NCBI GenBank assembly: GCA_030036985.1
Contig: JASHSD010000263.1
Location: 1-8,257, forward strand
Source of the DNA: Bryobacteraceae bacterium
Lineage (GTDB): Bacteria > Acidobacteriota > Terriglobia > Bryobacterales > Bryobacteraceae
Direction: 5' to 3'
DNA: 8,257 nt
Below, one piece after another: positions 1 through 6,897 of this stretch; within the stretch, counting starts at the first letter, position 1, and every line of letters starts with the position of its first letter. A program made the position numbers and the translations under genes. A model generated the notes under the pieces. The model was not told the DNA's origin, searched no databases, and saw only the letters and a list, made by a program, of their open reading frames with translations.

Positions 1-521
1 GCCCGCAACTGATCGCGACCGCGGCGAAGCTTCTGCAGAGCATGCGTTTTACCGGGATCGCCGAAGTAGAGTTCAAGTGGCATCCCGCGGACCGGACTTA
101 TAAGCTCATTGAGATTAATCCCCGGCCATGGGACCAGCACTCGCTGGGCCGGGTGTGCGGAGTCGATCTGATCCATTTTGCCTACTGCGAATACGCAGGC
201 CTCCCGCGACCGGGCGTCCGAACCGCGGAGCCCGGGCACAAATGGATTGCCGAGGATGCCTTTCTTATGGCCGCTCTCCGCATGGTCCGGACACGGGATT
301 CGAACCTCCGGAATCTGTTCGCACTGGCCCGCGGAAAGCGCCAATATGCGATCTGGTCGCGTCAGGACAAGAAGCCGTTTTTGATGTATCTGTCGAGAGT
401 CATTCCGGATCTGGCGCGGACCGGACTGCTTCGGACAGCGTCCGCGATCGGACGCCAGATGCCGAGAGACCTTCACCCTGTAAGTAAACGGGAGCTGCAC
501 GATGCCAACGTTAAAGACTAG
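1..521 (+). CDS. ATP-grasp carboxylate-amine ligase, C-terminal part (5' end outside window)
   Basis: The reading frame is open from base 3 to the TAG at 519-521 and encodes the last 172 residues of a protein that begins upstream. The segment at bases 57-131 reads as the end of an ATP-grasp domain: an EVEF strand, a charged turn, then the strand LIEINPRPW. In this fold, the acidic residue and Asn of E-I-N-P-R bind the Mg-ATP pair. A later WSRQDKKPF segment (about 354-380) resembles the conserved tail of predicted carboxylate-amine ligases found in polysaccharide clusters. Such enzymes activate a carboxylate as an acyl phosphate and join it to an amine in the cytosol; the substrates cannot be read from this fragment. 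An internal ATG at 42 is not a credible start because it would remove most of the catalytic domain. The end overlaps the next gene by 20 bases, suggesting translational coupling. The ATP-grasp call is firm; the exact subfamily is not. Confidence 0.82.
   Translation, partial: PQLIATAAKLLQSMRFTGIAEVEFKWHPADRTYKLIEINPRPWDQHSLGRVCGVDLIHFAYCEYAGLPRPGVRTAEPGHKWIAEDAFLMAALRMVRTRDSNLRNLFALARGKRQYAIWSRQDKKPFLMYLSRVIPDLARTGLLRTASAIGRQMPRDLHPVSKRELHDANVKD
490..494 (+). promoter_or_regulatory. Ribosome binding site for the propeller gene, inside the ATP-grasp gene
   Basis: GGGAG lies seven bases before the ATG at 502 and within the coding end of the ATP-grasp gene. It supports 502 as the start and, with the 20-base overlap, suggests that ribosomes finishing the first gene help initiation of the second. 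Confidence 0.55.
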
Positions 522-1650
522 CGCACGAGTGTGTCTGCTCGCGGCGGTGGCTGCACTGAGCGCCTGGCCCGCGACGTGGCGGATTCAAACGGTGGATCCC
601 GCCGGTGGCGGGAAATTTGCCAATCTCCTGATCGATCAGTTCGGGAATGCGCACGCGAGTTACTCGAACGATCAAACGCATCAGCTCAAGTACGCCTTTT
701 GGGACCATCGTCTGAACCGCTGGTTCACGATGGTGGTCGACAATCACTGCTCGGGATTTGTCTCGATGGCGCTCGACTCTCACCAGCGGCCCCACATCGC
801 TTTTCTCGATACAGTCAACCGGCTGAATTATGCGTACTGGGATGGCGCGATGTGGCATTCACAGGCGCTGAGTATCCACGCCAAAGCGATTGAGTTCTAT
901 ACATCGATCGCTCTCGATTCCGAAGATCGCCCGATCATCAGTTATTACCTCGTAGCCACGCCCGAGGAGGAAGTCGTGATTCGCCTGAGAGTGATTCGGT
1001 TGATCGGCGGGGTGTGGGAGACCGAGACGGTCGACGGCACCATGGGAAGCGGGAAATTCAATTCCATGACGAGCAACGGGGGAAAGAACCTGCAGATCGC
1101 CTATGCCAATGTGCACTATGAAACGCAAAGCCTGCGATACGCGCGCTGGAACGGAAAGTCCTGGGACACGCAGATAGTGGAGAACACGCCGGTGAATCCC
1201 GTCGGCATAACATATTTTTCCGTAAAGATGGCTATCGATAGTTCGGGCGCTCCTCACATTGCATACACGGACACCAGTAAGCGCTGGATCAAATACGCGA
1301 CGCTCCACAACGGTCAATGGCAGCGGGAGGTGGTGGACAGCATCGCCCGGGAAGCATATCCCGACCGGAACGGCATAGCGTTGAGTCCGGACGGGACACC
1401 CTACCTCAGTTATTACGACGCGGACAGAGGGATTCTGAAGGTGGCCCATCGGGAAGGCACGAAATGGGTGACCGAGGAGGTTGACGGCAACTTCGCCGGT
1501 TATACCAGTGCGATTCAAGTCACTGCTGACGAAGTAATCGTGGTGTATTTCGACGAAAGCAGCAATAGTCTGAAATGCGCGCGTCGGCCCGTGCACAGTT
1601 CTGTTCCGTCGAATGCCGGCGGGCATTTATCCCAGCAAGAGGAAAAGTGA
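502..1650 (+). CDS. Secreted seven-repeat protein, probable beta-propeller, function unknown
   Basis: This 382-residue protein begins with a signal-peptide-like segment (a Lys/Arg start, a hydrophobic core at residues 10-21 and Ala-X-Ala-type candidate sites near 20-24), so it is probably exported. The rest is made of seven related units of about 46-54 residues, with repeat cores starting near residues 40, 87, 135, 187, 241, 290 and 336. The common pattern is ALDS..PHIAY.D, then a L-K-Y-A-x-W strand, G..W and a V-V-D strand. That number and spacing fit a seven-bladed beta-propeller resembling BNR/sialidase-like or lectin-like folds. I see no sialidase catalytic set, so glycan binding or a structural role is more likely than hydrolysis. 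The start at 502 is supported by GGGAG at 490-494, seven bases upstream. The last 20 residues are polar and low in complexity. It lies inside an operon of cytosolic enzymes. No specific family name is offered. Confidence 0.8.
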   Translation: MPTLKTSARVCLLAAVAALSAWPATWRIQTVDPAGGGKFANLLIDQFGNAHASYSNDQTHQLKYAFWDHRLNRWFTMVVDNHCSGFVSMALDSHQRPHIAFLDTVNRLNYAYWDGAMWHSQALSIHAKAIEFYTSIALDSEDRPIISYYLVATPEEEVVIRLRVIRLIGGVWETETVDGTMGSGKFNSMTSNGGKNLQIAYANVHYETQSLRYARWNGKSWDTQIVENTPVNPVGITYFSVKMAIDSSGAPHIAYTDTSKRWIKYATLHNGQWQREVVDSIAREAYPDRNGIALSPDGTPYLSYYDADRGILKVAHREGTKWVTEEVDGNFAGYTSAIQVTADEVIVVYFDESSNSLKCARRPVHSSVPSNAGGHLSQQEEK

Positions 1651-1691
1651 GAGGTCGAACGATGATCTTTCGACGGAGTTGAGGTGAAATA
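1651..1691 (+). promoter_or_regulatory. Spacer with a six-codon mini-ORF and weak hairpin before the aminotransferase
   Basis: This 41-base spacer is the longest in the window. It contains ATG 1662 to TGA 1680-1682, six sense codons preceded by GAGAGG at 1649-1654. It also holds an inverted repeat, GTCGAA at 1654-1659 with TTCGAC at 1669-1674. The mini-ORF stop overlaps the first base pairs of the aminotransferase ribosome site. There is no T-tract, so it is not a standard terminator. It may be accidental. Confidence 0.25.
1681..1686 (+). promoter_or_regulatory. Ribosome binding site deciding the GTG start of the aminotransferase
   Basis: GAGGTG ends five bases before the GTG at 1692. An in-frame TGA at 1680-1682 rules out any earlier start in this frame, so the GTG is the first usable codon. 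The protein N-terminus from here lines up with the expected start of class III aminotransferases. Confidence 0.6.
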
Positions 1692-3146
1692 GTGACGGCG
1701 ACGCAAACGAACCTGGAGTACTGGCAGCAATATGGCAAACACGTGCTGATGGCGATGCCGTATGCGGACGAGATTCTGGTGGAAGCTTCCGGCAGCACAC
1801 TGCGCGACGCAAACGGCAGGACTCTTGTCGACTTGGCGTCCGGGATGTTCTGCTGCGTGTTGGGGCACAATCATCCGAAGTTCATCGAACGGATAACGCA
1901 ACAGACCCGGTCCCTGCTGCACACCGGAACCCAGTTCCTCTCGCCGCCGGTGTTGGAGGCGGGTTTCAAGCTCGCGCAGGTAGCGCCCGGCGCTCTGGAA
2001 AAGTGCATTTTCATGTCGACCGGCACGGAAGCCAACGAGTTCGCATTCCGCCTTGCAAAGGCGTACACCGGCCGGACCGGAATCGTGGGGTTCTCACGCG
2101 GCTATTACGGGACGTCGGTCGCCACCAAGAGTTGTTCCAGCCTGTTTTCGCACCACTTGAAGGACTCGCTTCCGGTGGTGCCAGAAAACCGCTGTCTGCC
2201 CATAAGCACCCGCTGTCTGCCGTGCTTCACCGACGCCGTCCATCCGCCCTGCGGGTTTCCCTGCCTGGACGATGTGGACGGCTGGATCGGGGATTGGGAC
2301 AATGTCGCCGCGGTAATAGTGGAGCCCGTCCTTTCGGCGGGTGGAATGCTGTTTCCGCCGACCGGTTATCTGAAACGGCTCCGGACTATCGCGCACGAGC
2401 ATGGGGCCTTATTGATCGTGGACGAGGCGCAGACGGGCTTTGGCCGGACTGGCCGGTGGTTTGCCATCGAACACCATGATGTCGAGCCGGACATTTTATC
2501 TCTGTCGAAATCGATCGGAAACGGCTTTCCCACAGCCGCGGTCGTGACCACGGCGGAGATCGCCGACCGCGTGATCTCCGGCGGCCTGTGGAATCTGTCG
2601 AGCCACCAGTCGGACCCGGTATCGGCCGCCGCGGTGTGCGCCGTCATAGATATCGTCCGCGAAGAAGGCCTCCTCGACCGTGGCCGCGAGAGCGGGATCT
2701 ATTTCCTGGAACAGTTGCAGGCGCTCGCGGCGCGCCAGCCGGCGGTTGCATCGGTACGCGGTCTCGGGCTGATGATCGGTTTCGATCTGGTCGTGGACAA
2801 CTCTCCGGATGCGGCCCGGCTCGTCAACGCGTTTATGTATGTCTGCCGACGGCGCGGAGTCCATCTGACGTACGGGTATGGCGACACGAATGTCCGCATC
2901 ATTCCGCCCCTGGTGATCACACGATCCGAGATCGACTTCGCGGTTGACGTGATGGAGCAGTCGCTTGCAGACGTGCTGGCGAATCGCGGTGCGGATGCCT
3001 CGCTGCCGGTAAATCCGTACACGAGGCGTCTGGTCGATAAGCACCCGTGGGGTCAGCTTCTGCGACGCTGGTGGCATTCCTCTCCACAGGAATGGGTGCA
3101 GAAGGGCAGCGGCTTAATCCGCAAGCGGTTGGGGGTGGCCGATTGA
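1692..3146 (+). CDS. Class III PLP-dependent aminotransferase, related to 2,2-dialkylglycine decarboxylase
   Basis: This 484-residue enzyme belongs to fold type I, class III PLP enzymes, which move an amino group between an amine or amino acid and a keto or aldehyde substrate in the cytosol. Visible signatures are the STGTEAN cofactor-phosphate loop (109-115), EPVLSAGG (211-218), the DEAQTGFGRTG segment with the pyridine-binding Asp244, and Lys273 in SLSKSIGNG, the expected Schiff-base lysine. Arg402 in VRIIPPL should bind the substrate carboxylate. The N-terminus and the region 244-320 resemble 2,2-dialkylglycine decarboxylase closely, but by recalled alignment the decarboxylase residues Gln52 and Trp138 are Met52 and Tyr138 here. 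Five cysteines lie at 168, 175, 178, 187 and 191. The chain is about 50 residues longer than that family because of a basic, Trp-containing tail (about 433-484). Within this operon it may make an amino sugar or amino acid substituent; the substrate is unknown. Confidence 0.9.
   Translation: MTATQTNLEYWQQYGKHVLMAMPYADEILVEASGSTLRDANGRTLVDLASGMFCCVLGHNHPKFIERITQQTRSLLHTGTQFLSPPVLEAGFKLAQVAPGALEKCIFMSTGTEANEFAFRLAKAYTGRTGIVGFSRGYYGTSVATKSCSSLFSHHLKDSLPVVPENRCLPISTRCLPCFTDAVHPPCGFPCLDDVDGWIGDWDNVAAVIVEPVLSAGGMLFPPTGYLKRLRTIAHEHGALLIVDEAQTGFGRTGRWFAIEHHDVEPDILSLSKSIGNGFPTAAVVTTAEIADRVISGGLWNLSSHQSDPVSAAAVCAVIDIVREEGLLDRGRESGIYFLEQLQALAARQPAVASVRGLGLMIGFDLVVDNSPDAARLVNAFMYVCRRRGVHLTYGYGDTNVRIIPPLVITRSEIDFAVDVMEQSLADVLANRGADASLPVNPYTRRLVDKHPWGQLLRRWWHSSPQEWVQKGSGLIRKRLGVAD
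3131..3137 (+). promoter_or_regulatory. G-rich possible ribosome binding site bearing on the glycosyltransferase start
   Basis: GGGGGTGG-like sequence inside the end of the aminotransferase gene lies five bases before TTG 3143 but about 20 before ATG 3158. Spacing favours the TTG, codon type favours the ATG. The match to a canonical site is only partial. Confidence 0.3.
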
Positions 3147-3157
3147 CGTCAGTACCT

Positions 3158-4300
3158 ATGGCCGACGCGACCGGATTCCGAGTGCTGCTCATCGGTCCTG
3201 CGTCGCCCCCGTACGGAGGCGTGGCGTTACAGACTTCGCTCCTGGCAGGGGCGCTGAAGGCGGAGGGCGCCACGGTAACGTTCCTCCCTTCAAATCCGGC
3301 TCCTCCCGCGATGCTGCGCGCGTGCGAACGCGTCCCCGGCGTCCGGACGATCCTGCGTTTGGCTGTGTACTGCGCCCGCCTGCTGCGCGCGCTTGCGAGC
3401 GTCGAAATCGTGGATGTGCAGGCCTGTTCCTGGTGGTATTTCTTTCTGGTTGTTATTCCGGCCGTGGCAGCCGGCCGCGTGGCTCGCAAGCGTGTCGTCA
3501 TGAAATACCACGGCGGCGAAGCCGACCGGTTTCTCGCCCGCTGCGCCGCGCTGGTGCGACCCGTTTTTCGAATGGCCGACGCCGTGACGGCGCCATCCGG
3601 ATTCCTTGCCGAAGTCATTCAGCGCAGGATTGGCGTTCCCGTACAGATCGTTCCCAATATCATCGACCTTGCCGCGTTTCGATACAGGGAAAGACGGGTC
3701 GTGCACCCAAAAATGCTGGTGACGCGGCATCTCGAAAAACTCTACGACGTGGAGATGGTCATCCGCGCTTTTCGCGAGGTGCAAATCAGGTATTCCGATG
3801 CATCATTATGGATCGCCGGGAGCGGAAGCGAGGAGGCGCGGCTGCGCGATCTCGTGGCCGCGTGGGAGTTACGGAACGTCTCCTTCCTTGGTCATTTGCC
3901 GTATCAGGAGTTGCCCCGCCTGTACGATCAATGCGACCTGCTTCTCAACGGGTCGCGGGCGGATAATTTCCCGGGATCCCTGATCGAAGCCGCGGCGGCG
4001 GGTCTGGTTGTGATTTCGACGGGCGCCGGCGGAATCCCTTATGTGTTTCAAGACGGCGTCGATGCCTTGCTGGTAGCGCCGAAGGATTGGATGGCATTGA
4101 GTGCGGCGGTGCGGCGCGTGATCGAGGAACCGGGCCTGGCGCCGCGGTTGAGCCGGGCGGCATTTCAGATAAGCCAATCCTGTAGTTGGAACCATGTGAG
4201 ACCACTGCTGTTTACTGTGTACGGTCTGGGGCCGGCAGCGACCGCTGACGGACGCGGCAATTCCCACATGGAACGGTTGGCTTCACTGCGGCATTGCTGA
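3158..4300 (+). CDS. Glycosyltransferase, GT4 type (GT-B fold)
   Basis: From the ATG at 3158 the protein has 380 residues, a normal size for family GT4 enzymes that transfer sugars from nucleotide donors to glycan or lipid acceptors on the cytosolic face of the membrane. The N-terminal domain opens with RVLLIGPASPPYGGV (8-22), the usual first strand and glycine-rich loop. The C-terminal donor domain shows IAGSGSE (219-225), FLGHLPYQELPRLY (243-256) and the nucleotide-sugar segment DNFPGSLIEAAAAGLVV (269-285) followed by GAGGIPYV. Glu277 is the second acidic residue of the EX7E motif, and the first position is Asp269. A hydrophobic patch at 92-109 could favour membrane association. The true start may instead be the TTG at 3143, which overlaps the preceding stop (ATTGA) and has GGGGGTGG just upstream; the longer frame from 3047 is unlikely. 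The last 25 residues show no motif. Donor and acceptor are unknown. Confidence 0.88.
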   Translation: MADATGFRVLLIGPASPPYGGVALQTSLLAGALKAEGATVTFLPSNPAPPAMLRACERVPGVRTILRLAVYCARLLRALASVEIVDVQACSWWYFFLVVIPAVAAGRVARKRVVMKYHGGEADRFLARCAALVRPVFRMADAVTAPSGFLAEVIQRRIGVPVQIVPNIIDLAAFRYRERRVVHPKMLVTRHLEKLYDVEMVIRAFREVQIRYSDASLWIAGSGSEEARLRDLVAAWELRNVSFLGHLPYQELPRLYDQCDLLLNGSRADNFPGSLIEAAAAGLVVISTGAGGIPYVFQDGVDALLVAPKDWMALSAAVRRVIEEPGLAPRLSRAAFQISQSCSWNHVRPLLFTVYGLGPAATADGRGNSHMERLASLRHC

Positions 4301-4309
4301 GGAACTGTT

Positions 4310-5686
4310 ATGCATAAATGGCTTGTATGGAATATTCTGTTCCCGCTGCAGGAATGGGCAAAACAGCATCCTACGTTTCGTATTCTGCGCGAAATGGAGC
4401 GTCTGGACCATGGAAGCCCGGCTGAAGTTATGGAGTTTCAGGCGCAGCGCCTGCGGGCATTGATTCACTATACGTATGCGCATGTCCCATACGTCCGCAA
4501 TGTGATGCAAAGGGCCGGAGTCGCGCCTTCCGATATTCAGAGTCCCTCCGATCTGAGTCGGCTGCCGCTCACGCGGAAGGAGGATATCCGCGAAAACCGG
4601 CTGCTGCTTCGGTCGGACCGCGCGGGTAAACTGATCCCGTTTTCCACGGGCGGCTCGACCGGCGCGCCGCTCCTGTTCGACCTGCCGGTGGAGCGAATCG
4701 CCGCGCAGGTGGCATGCCGGCAGCGCGTCACGCGGTGGTGGGCCTTGTCCGCCGGCGATCGCGAATTTGCCCTTTGGGGATCCCCCCTCGATGTGACTCG
4801 CCAGGACCATCTCCGAAGACTCCGCGACCGGTTATTCGCAACCGAACTCTTCTCCGCCTTTAATATGAGCGAGCAGGTCATGTCGGTTTACCTGGACCGC
4901 TTATGCGCGGGCGGCTACCGGATGATTTTTGGTTATCCCAGTTCGATCTCTCTGCTTTGCCAACACGCCCGGCGGCAAGGCCGGGATTTGCGGGGAATCG
5001 GAATCGAAGCGGTCTTCGTGACAGGGGAGATATTGTTTCCTCACCAGCGTGAACTCATCGCGGGGACCCTGAACTGCGGAATCGCGAACGGGTATGGAGG
5101 ACGCGAGAGCGGTTTCATTGCGCACGAGTGCCCGTCCGGCGGGATGCACATTATGGCGGATGCGGTGATCGTCGAAGTGTTGGATGCCGAAGGCCGGCCG
5201 GCGGCGCCAGGTGAACAAGGCGAAATAGTGGTAACCGATCTTTATTCGGGCGACGCCCCGTTTTTGCGGTATCGCACCGGCGACATGGGAGCGCTGTCGT
5301 CCGAAAGATGCGCTTGCGGGCGTCCCCTGCCGCTGCTCGAACGCATTGAAGGCCGGACAACGGACTTTATCGTGGCGCCGGACGGCACCATTCTGCATGC
5401 ACTATCCGTGATTTACGTCCTGCGCGAGATCGAAGGCGTCGAACAGTTCCGTATCCGCCAGAGAAGCCCGGACACTTTTCATGTTCAGGTAGTCAAAGGC
5501 GAGCGTTATCAGCCCGGAAGCGAGGACCGGATCCGCACGGGGTTGCAGCAGCGTCTGCGCGCACGGCTCGATATTACCGTCGAGTATCTGCCCAGCCTGC
5601 CTCCGGAGCCTTCCGGGAAATTCCGCTACGTGGTTTCGGATGTGCAGCCGGACGCCGTCGCCACACGAAGCTGCACGAGTAACTGA
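4310..5686 (+). CDS. CapK/PaaK-like adenylate-forming enzyme (phenylacetate-CoA ligase family)
   Basis: This 458-residue protein has the architecture of the PaaK/CapK branch of the ANL superfamily, which activates a carboxylic acid as acyl-AMP and may pass it to CoA or another acceptor. Motifs in order: the phosphate-binding loop STGGSTGAP (112-120), FGYPSS (207-212), VTGE (237-240), YGGRESG (262-268) in the place of the aromatic/adenine motif, YRTGD (321-325) with the ribose-binding Asp, a CACGR segment (334-338), and GKFRYV (436-441) with Lys437 as the likely catalytic lysine of the C-terminal domain. All key positions appear intact, so it is probably active. The ATG at 4310 is well supported by GAGGA at 4299-4303. 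CapK-like members occur in capsule and exopolysaccharide clusters, where the substrate is mostly unknown. Here it could supply activated acyl groups to the two downstream GNAT-type proteins; that link is inference. True phenylacetate degradation is unlikely because no paa genes are near. Confidence 0.88.
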   Translation: MHKWLVWNILFPLQEWAKQHPTFRILREMERLDHGSPAEVMEFQAQRLRALIHYTYAHVPYVRNVMQRAGVAPSDIQSPSDLSRLPLTRKEDIRENRLLLRSDRAGKLIPFSTGGSTGAPLLFDLPVERIAAQVACRQRVTRWWALSAGDREFALWGSPLDVTRQDHLRRLRDRLFATELFSAFNMSEQVMSVYLDRLCAGGYRMIFGYPSSISLLCQHARRQGRDLRGIGIEAVFVTGEILFPHQRELIAGTLNCGIANGYGGRESGFIAHECPSGGMHIMADAVIVEVLDAEGRPAAPGEQGEIVVTDLYSGDAPFLRYRTGDMGALSSERCACGRPLPLLERIEGRTTDFIVAPDGTILHALSVIYVLREIEGVEQFRIRQRSPDTFHVQVVKGERYQPGSEDRIRTGLQQRLRARLDITVEYLPSLPPEPSGKFRYVVSDVQPDAVATRSCTSN

Positions 5687-5694
5687 TTGGACAC

Positions 5695-6897
5695 GTGGAT
5701 AGCATGAGCTTGAAGACACTTCCGGAGATCGAGACCGAGACCTATCGTCTGCAGCGGGTGGAACTCGGGAATATGAGCGCCTCCATTTGTCGCGAATGGG
5801 TCGATCTGCTGGCGCAGCGGCAGTCGGGATCGCCGATGCACGATCCACGATCCCTGCGGGAACGTGCGGTCCATGGCGATCGTAAGGCGATGGCGTATTT
5901 TGTCTACCAAGGCGAACGCCTTTGCGGCGTTGCGTCGTTTCAGGTGCGGGATTGGCCCCTGAAATGGCAGTTGGGCGAGTTAAGCGTCGCGCAGTTCCCG
6001 CTCCGACGCCTGTGCCTCCTGAGAGGCGGAACGGCCCTGCCGGAAGACCCGGCCGCACATGCGCTTCTCTTCCAGGAGATCGTCAAACAAGAACAGAGCT
6101 TCGATACCGTTTACCTCGAAGATATTCCGGTTGATTCCTTCCTCTGGAAGTTCGTGTGCGCCGATTCGACGACGGCGCGGTTCTTTTCCCGATACCATGC
6201 CACCGACCCCAAGCCACGCGTCTTCCTGCGGCTCGAGGGCACGTTTGACGATTATATGGATAAGTTTTCCGGCAAACACCGGAAGAACCTGAAGCGCTCC
6301 ATCAGGCTGTTTGAAGAACAGGCTCCCGGCCAAATTCGGTCGGTTCGCATTACACAGCCCGAGGATGTGGAATCGTTCCTCGATCAGGCTGTGGATCTGT
6401 CGCGGAAGACGTATCAGTGGAATCTCCTCGGCCGGGGGCTTCGTGCCCCGATGCTCAAGGAGCGGCTTCTCTTCATGGCGCGTCAGGGCTGGCTGCGCGC
6501 CTACCTCCTCACAGTAAGGGACGTCGCATGTGCATTTGTGATCGGCTTTCAATATGACGGCCGTTACTATCTCGAAGATATGGGCTACGACCCGGCCTGG
6601 CGGGACTACTCTGTTGGAAAGCTTCTTCAGCTGTACCTCATCCGCGACTTGTTCGAGTACCAGTCGCCGCGGATTTACGACATGGGCGAGTACGGCCCGC
6701 ACAAGGAAGAGTTTGGAAACGACAGCTACGTGCAGGGCAGCCTTTTCCTGCTGAGTCGCCGCCTGTATCCCCGGTTCATCCGTGCGGGACATCGGGCGTG
6801 CGCCGGGGCTTCGACGCATGCTTCGGCAATGGCCGAACGGTTCGGATGGAAGAATCGCCTGAAAAACCTTATGCGGGCCTGGAGCAGCACCACATGA
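5695..6897 (+). CDS. FemAB/CelD-like GNAT-fold acyltransferase
   Basis: The 400-residue protein resembles the large two-lobed GNAT proteins annotated as CelD/BcsL-like or FemAB-related, found in many polysaccharide and PEP-CTERM/exosortase loci. Signs are the basic helix SGKHRKNLKRSIR (192-204) after a F-x-x-Y-M-D-K lead, the segment YYLEDMGYDPAWRDYSVGK (291-309) with a following amphipathic helix ending near 321, and IYDMGEYGPHKEEFGN (327-342), which matches the usual closing D-x-G-x-x-x-x-K-x-x-F pattern. Such proteins transfer acyl or aminoacyl groups, from acyl-CoA or aminoacyl-tRNA, to an acceptor amine or hydroxyl; which applies here is unknown. There is no signal peptide, so the site is cytosolic or membrane-peripheral. 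GTG 5695 is used, but ATG 5704, nine bases later, is equally possible because ribosome-site evidence is weak for both. The gene follows the CapK-like gene by eight bases and overlaps the next by four. Confidence 0.8.
   Translation: MDSMSLKTLPEIETETYRLQRVELGNMSASICREWVDLLAQRQSGSPMHDPRSLRERAVHGDRKAMAYFVYQGERLCGVASFQVRDWPLKWQLGELSVAQFPLRRLCLLRGGTALPEDPAAHALLFQEIVKQEQSFDTVYLEDIPVDSFLWKFVCADSTTARFFSRYHATDPKPRVFLRLEGTFDDYMDKFSGKHRKNLKRSIRLFEEQAPGQIRSVRITQPEDVESFLDQAVDLSRKTYQWNLLGRGLRAPMLKERLLFMARQGWLRAYLLTVRDVACAFVIGFQYDGRYYLEDMGYDPAWRDYSVGKLLQLYLIRDLFEYQSPRIYDMGEYGPHKEEFGNDSYVQGSLFLLSRRLYPRFIRAGHRACAGASTHASAMAERFGWKNRLKNLMRAWSSTT

Noticed and set aside
859..1626. Long open frame of 255 codons on the minus strand opposite the propeller gene
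   Set aside because: It lies wholly antisense to a well-supported gene, shows no recognisable motif, and such frames are common opposite GC-rich coding sequence.
1654..1674. Inverted repeat as a transcription terminator
   Set aside because: The stem is only six base pairs with a nine-base loop and no T-tract follows, and the genes downstream continue the same operon.
3047..3157. Upstream extension of the glycosyltransferase from ATG 3047
   Set aside because: It would overlap the aminotransferase by 100 bases, and the added residues do not resemble a glycosyltransferase N-terminus.
2496..3618. Minus-strand open frames opposite the aminotransferase and glycosyltransferase
   Set aside because: They span two real genes, are Arg-rich and lack motifs, so they are shadow frames.
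5980..6819. Long open frame of 279 codons on the minus strand opposite the FemAB-like gene
   Set aside because: Antisense to a gene with clear family motifs, and its translation looks compositionally biased with no domain.
6798..6893. Upstream extension of the second GNAT gene from ATG 6798
   Set aside because: It overlaps the previous gene by 100 bases, whereas the ATGA start at 6894 has a good ribosome site.
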